The notes under the pieces were generated by a model. It was not told the origin of the DNA and did not search any database. It saw only the letters and a program-made list of their open reading frames with translations. A stretch of DNA of 64,000 bases from Orenia metallireducens (GTDB lineage Bacteria > Bacillota > Halanaerobiia > Halobacteroidales > Halobacteroidaceae), in contig NZ_LWDV01000009.1 of the NCBI RefSeq assembly GCF_001693735.1, positions 294,589 through 358,588 on the forward strand, in the 5' to 3' direction. Position 1 is the first letter of the stretch, and the number at the start of each line of letters is the position of its first letter. Positions 62,877-64,000 of this stretch are shown in pieces. The position numbers and the translations under genes are program-made.

Positions 62877-63186
62877 TGTCATATAACTTGTATCTTGACG
62901 ACATACTTTGTTTAAACCTCTAAATAAGAAGTATTAACGACTTCCTGCTATTTAGTGGTATTAACGATATATGTCATTAATATTTTCTTAAATAAGTTCT
63001 CTAATTAATATCAATATCACAATTACTTCCCTCACCAAACAGAGTAGGGGAGAGGTAATCAAAATATTTCTAATAAAAATAATATGTATTATCTCTCCAT
63101 GGTTGGCAACAATACCAATAGGAGGGGATGAGTAATATTAAATAAGCTTAAAGGTGAAAGTAGTGGAGCTAGTATAGAAGTACTAT
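62877..63186 (-). repeat. Cassette-type non-coding repeat, copy 2 (uninterrupted)
   Basis: It begins TGTCATATAAC and runs through TATTAACGAC and ATTACTTCCCT to GTAGTGGAGCTAGTATAG without a gene. It equals the two halves at 61062-61228 and 61980-62150 joined. The palindrome of copy 1 is degraded here (TTAACGATATATGTCATTAA). The rest of 63187-63370 is AT-rich and gene-free. Confidence 0.72.
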
Positions 63187-63370
63187 TATCTGATGTTGCG
63201 GATTCTCAATATTAACTAACACGCCACTAATATTTTTAATGCATTATCAACCAATTTAACAACAGTTATTATTTATTGTCAAAATTTAATAAATTATTAT
63301 TTAAGTAAAAAATATTTGCTTTTAAACTTTTTATAATTGAAATTACTAATTTTTCTTTATGATTTTTTTG

Positions 63371-63778
63371 TTACTTTTTTCTTTTAGTCAAACAATCATC
63401 TTTTTTAAACCCAAATTTCTCATATAGGCTATGGGCATCTCTAGTTTTCAAAAGCTGCAAAGATACATTCTTTATACTAGGATGATTTGTTGTGGTTTTT
63501 ACAAGCCATTTTCCCAAACCATTTCCTCTATGCTTTTCATCTATAAATACATCAGCAATCCAAGCAAATGCAGCTTTATCAGTTACTATTCTAGTAAAAC
63601 CTATTTGTTTTTTATTTTTGAATAAAGATATAAAGATCGAGTTATCTATCGAATTTATTATAATTTCTCGTGTCCTATTATTTGCCCAATATGTTTTATG
63701 TAAAGAATTAACAACAAAATCAATGTTAATTTTTTCTTTATCATCTGTTATCAAATAATCATCTTTTCTGATTTCCAT
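63371..63778 (-). CDS. GNAT-family N-acetyltransferase
   Basis: A 135-residue acetyltransferase. The acetyl-CoA motif is DVFIDEKHRGNGLGKWLV (R/Q-x-x-G-x-G/A), and SLYEKFGFKK is the usual last strand region. The N-terminal RTREIIINSIDNSIFISL is also typical. The acceptor is unknown. AAAGGAG precedes the ATG. GNAT genes are frequent integron cassettes. Confidence 0.9.
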   Translation of the reverse strand: MEIRKDDYLITDDKEKINIDFVVNSLHKTYWANNRTREIIINSIDNSIFISLFKNKKQIGFTRIVTDKAAFAWIADVFIDEKHRGNGLGKWLVKTTTNHPSIKNVSLQLLKTRDAHSLYEKFGFKKDDCLTKRKK

Positions 63779-63865
63779 AGTTTAATCTCCTTTTGTCATT
63801 TATCTTTAACCTACTACAATATTAACTAATTAAAAAATAATTTCTATCAATAATCTCAAAAGCAA

Positions 63866-64000
63866 TGTCAGATAACGTCCCGCAGGTTCGTGACGTCCTT
63901 GCTAACGCTCCTAGCCTAAATCAAAACTACAATCTTACATAAGTCAGCCCCAACCCTCATTTATACACCTTAACTGGGATGTTGCTAATCTTATGTTATG
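63866..64000 (-). repeat. attC-like site G (cut by window edge)
   Basis: The left arm TGTCAGATAACGTCCCGCAG, then GTTCGTGACGTCC, the loop ACATAAGTCAGCCCC and the start of the right arm TGGGATGTTGCTAATC match sites B and C closely. The window ends inside the final GTTATG, so the right core is incomplete. Its presence shows that the array continues to the right. Confidence 0.72.

Noticed and set aside
58200-64000. A single defence island (HNH plus methyltransferase as restriction-modification)
   Set aside because: The genes are separated by attC-like palindromes and are functionally unrelated, and the methyltransferase lacks DNA-methylase motifs such as NPPY.

Overview
The window is low-GC DNA from a spore-forming, probably diderm Firmicute. 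The best fit is the order Halanaerobiales, near Orenia/Halobacteroides; this is inferred from gene content, as there is no rRNA in the window. Sporulation genes (sspF-type SASP, spoVK, a gerP-like cluster, a ferritin-like coat protein) sit beside a secreted protein with an outer-membrane beta-barrel C-terminus. The tRNA-modification and repair cluster miaB - ylbF-like - DUF421 - mutS - mutL - miaA - (spoVK block) - hfq is the chromosomal backbone. No tRNA, rRNA or CRISPR array was seen.

Layout. 1-749: truncated copy of an IS present in full at 21.4-22.9 kb. 1.0-9.9 kb: ordinary chromosome (malQ, subtilase, mgsA, OM-like barrel, sspF, HlyIII, cation efflux). 10-12.7 kb: sugar-permease stump cut by an IS982-type element, then mnmH. 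12.95-23.06 kb: degraded prophage/genomic island bracketed by two copies of the miaB promoter plus first ten codons. It holds a broken terminase and portal, a DUF1385 gene, a ~0.6-kb highly structured non-coding RNA with a deleted second copy, a B12-photoreceptor-like regulator with RibU-like and DICT proteins, and the full IS. 23.0-35.9 kb: miaB to hfq. 36-42 kb: pseudogenes, a SWIM-domain gene split by an IS630 element, and selO. 42-52 kb: dapF, a peptide ABC transporter without ATPases, pssA beside a dead psd, and an SsuA/TauA-type ABC transporter. 52-56 kb: a gerP-like spore-coat cluster ending in a truncated ferritin-like gene, against which a large serine recombinase abuts. 58.3-64.0 kb: six minus-strand accessory genes (methyltransferase, GATase-like, HNH, LysE, P-loop kinase, GNAT) alternating with imperfect palindromes that resemble integron attC sites.

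The strongest candidates for something new are (i) the integron-like cassette array in a Firmicute, (ii) the large structured RNA in the prophage remnant, (iii) the XRE-HTH/CarH-like B12 regulator with RibU and DICT partners, (iv) the expanded gerP-like cluster with a recombinase at its interrupted end, and (v) several families of small palindromic intergenic elements. All assignments come from reading the sequence; no database search was possible.
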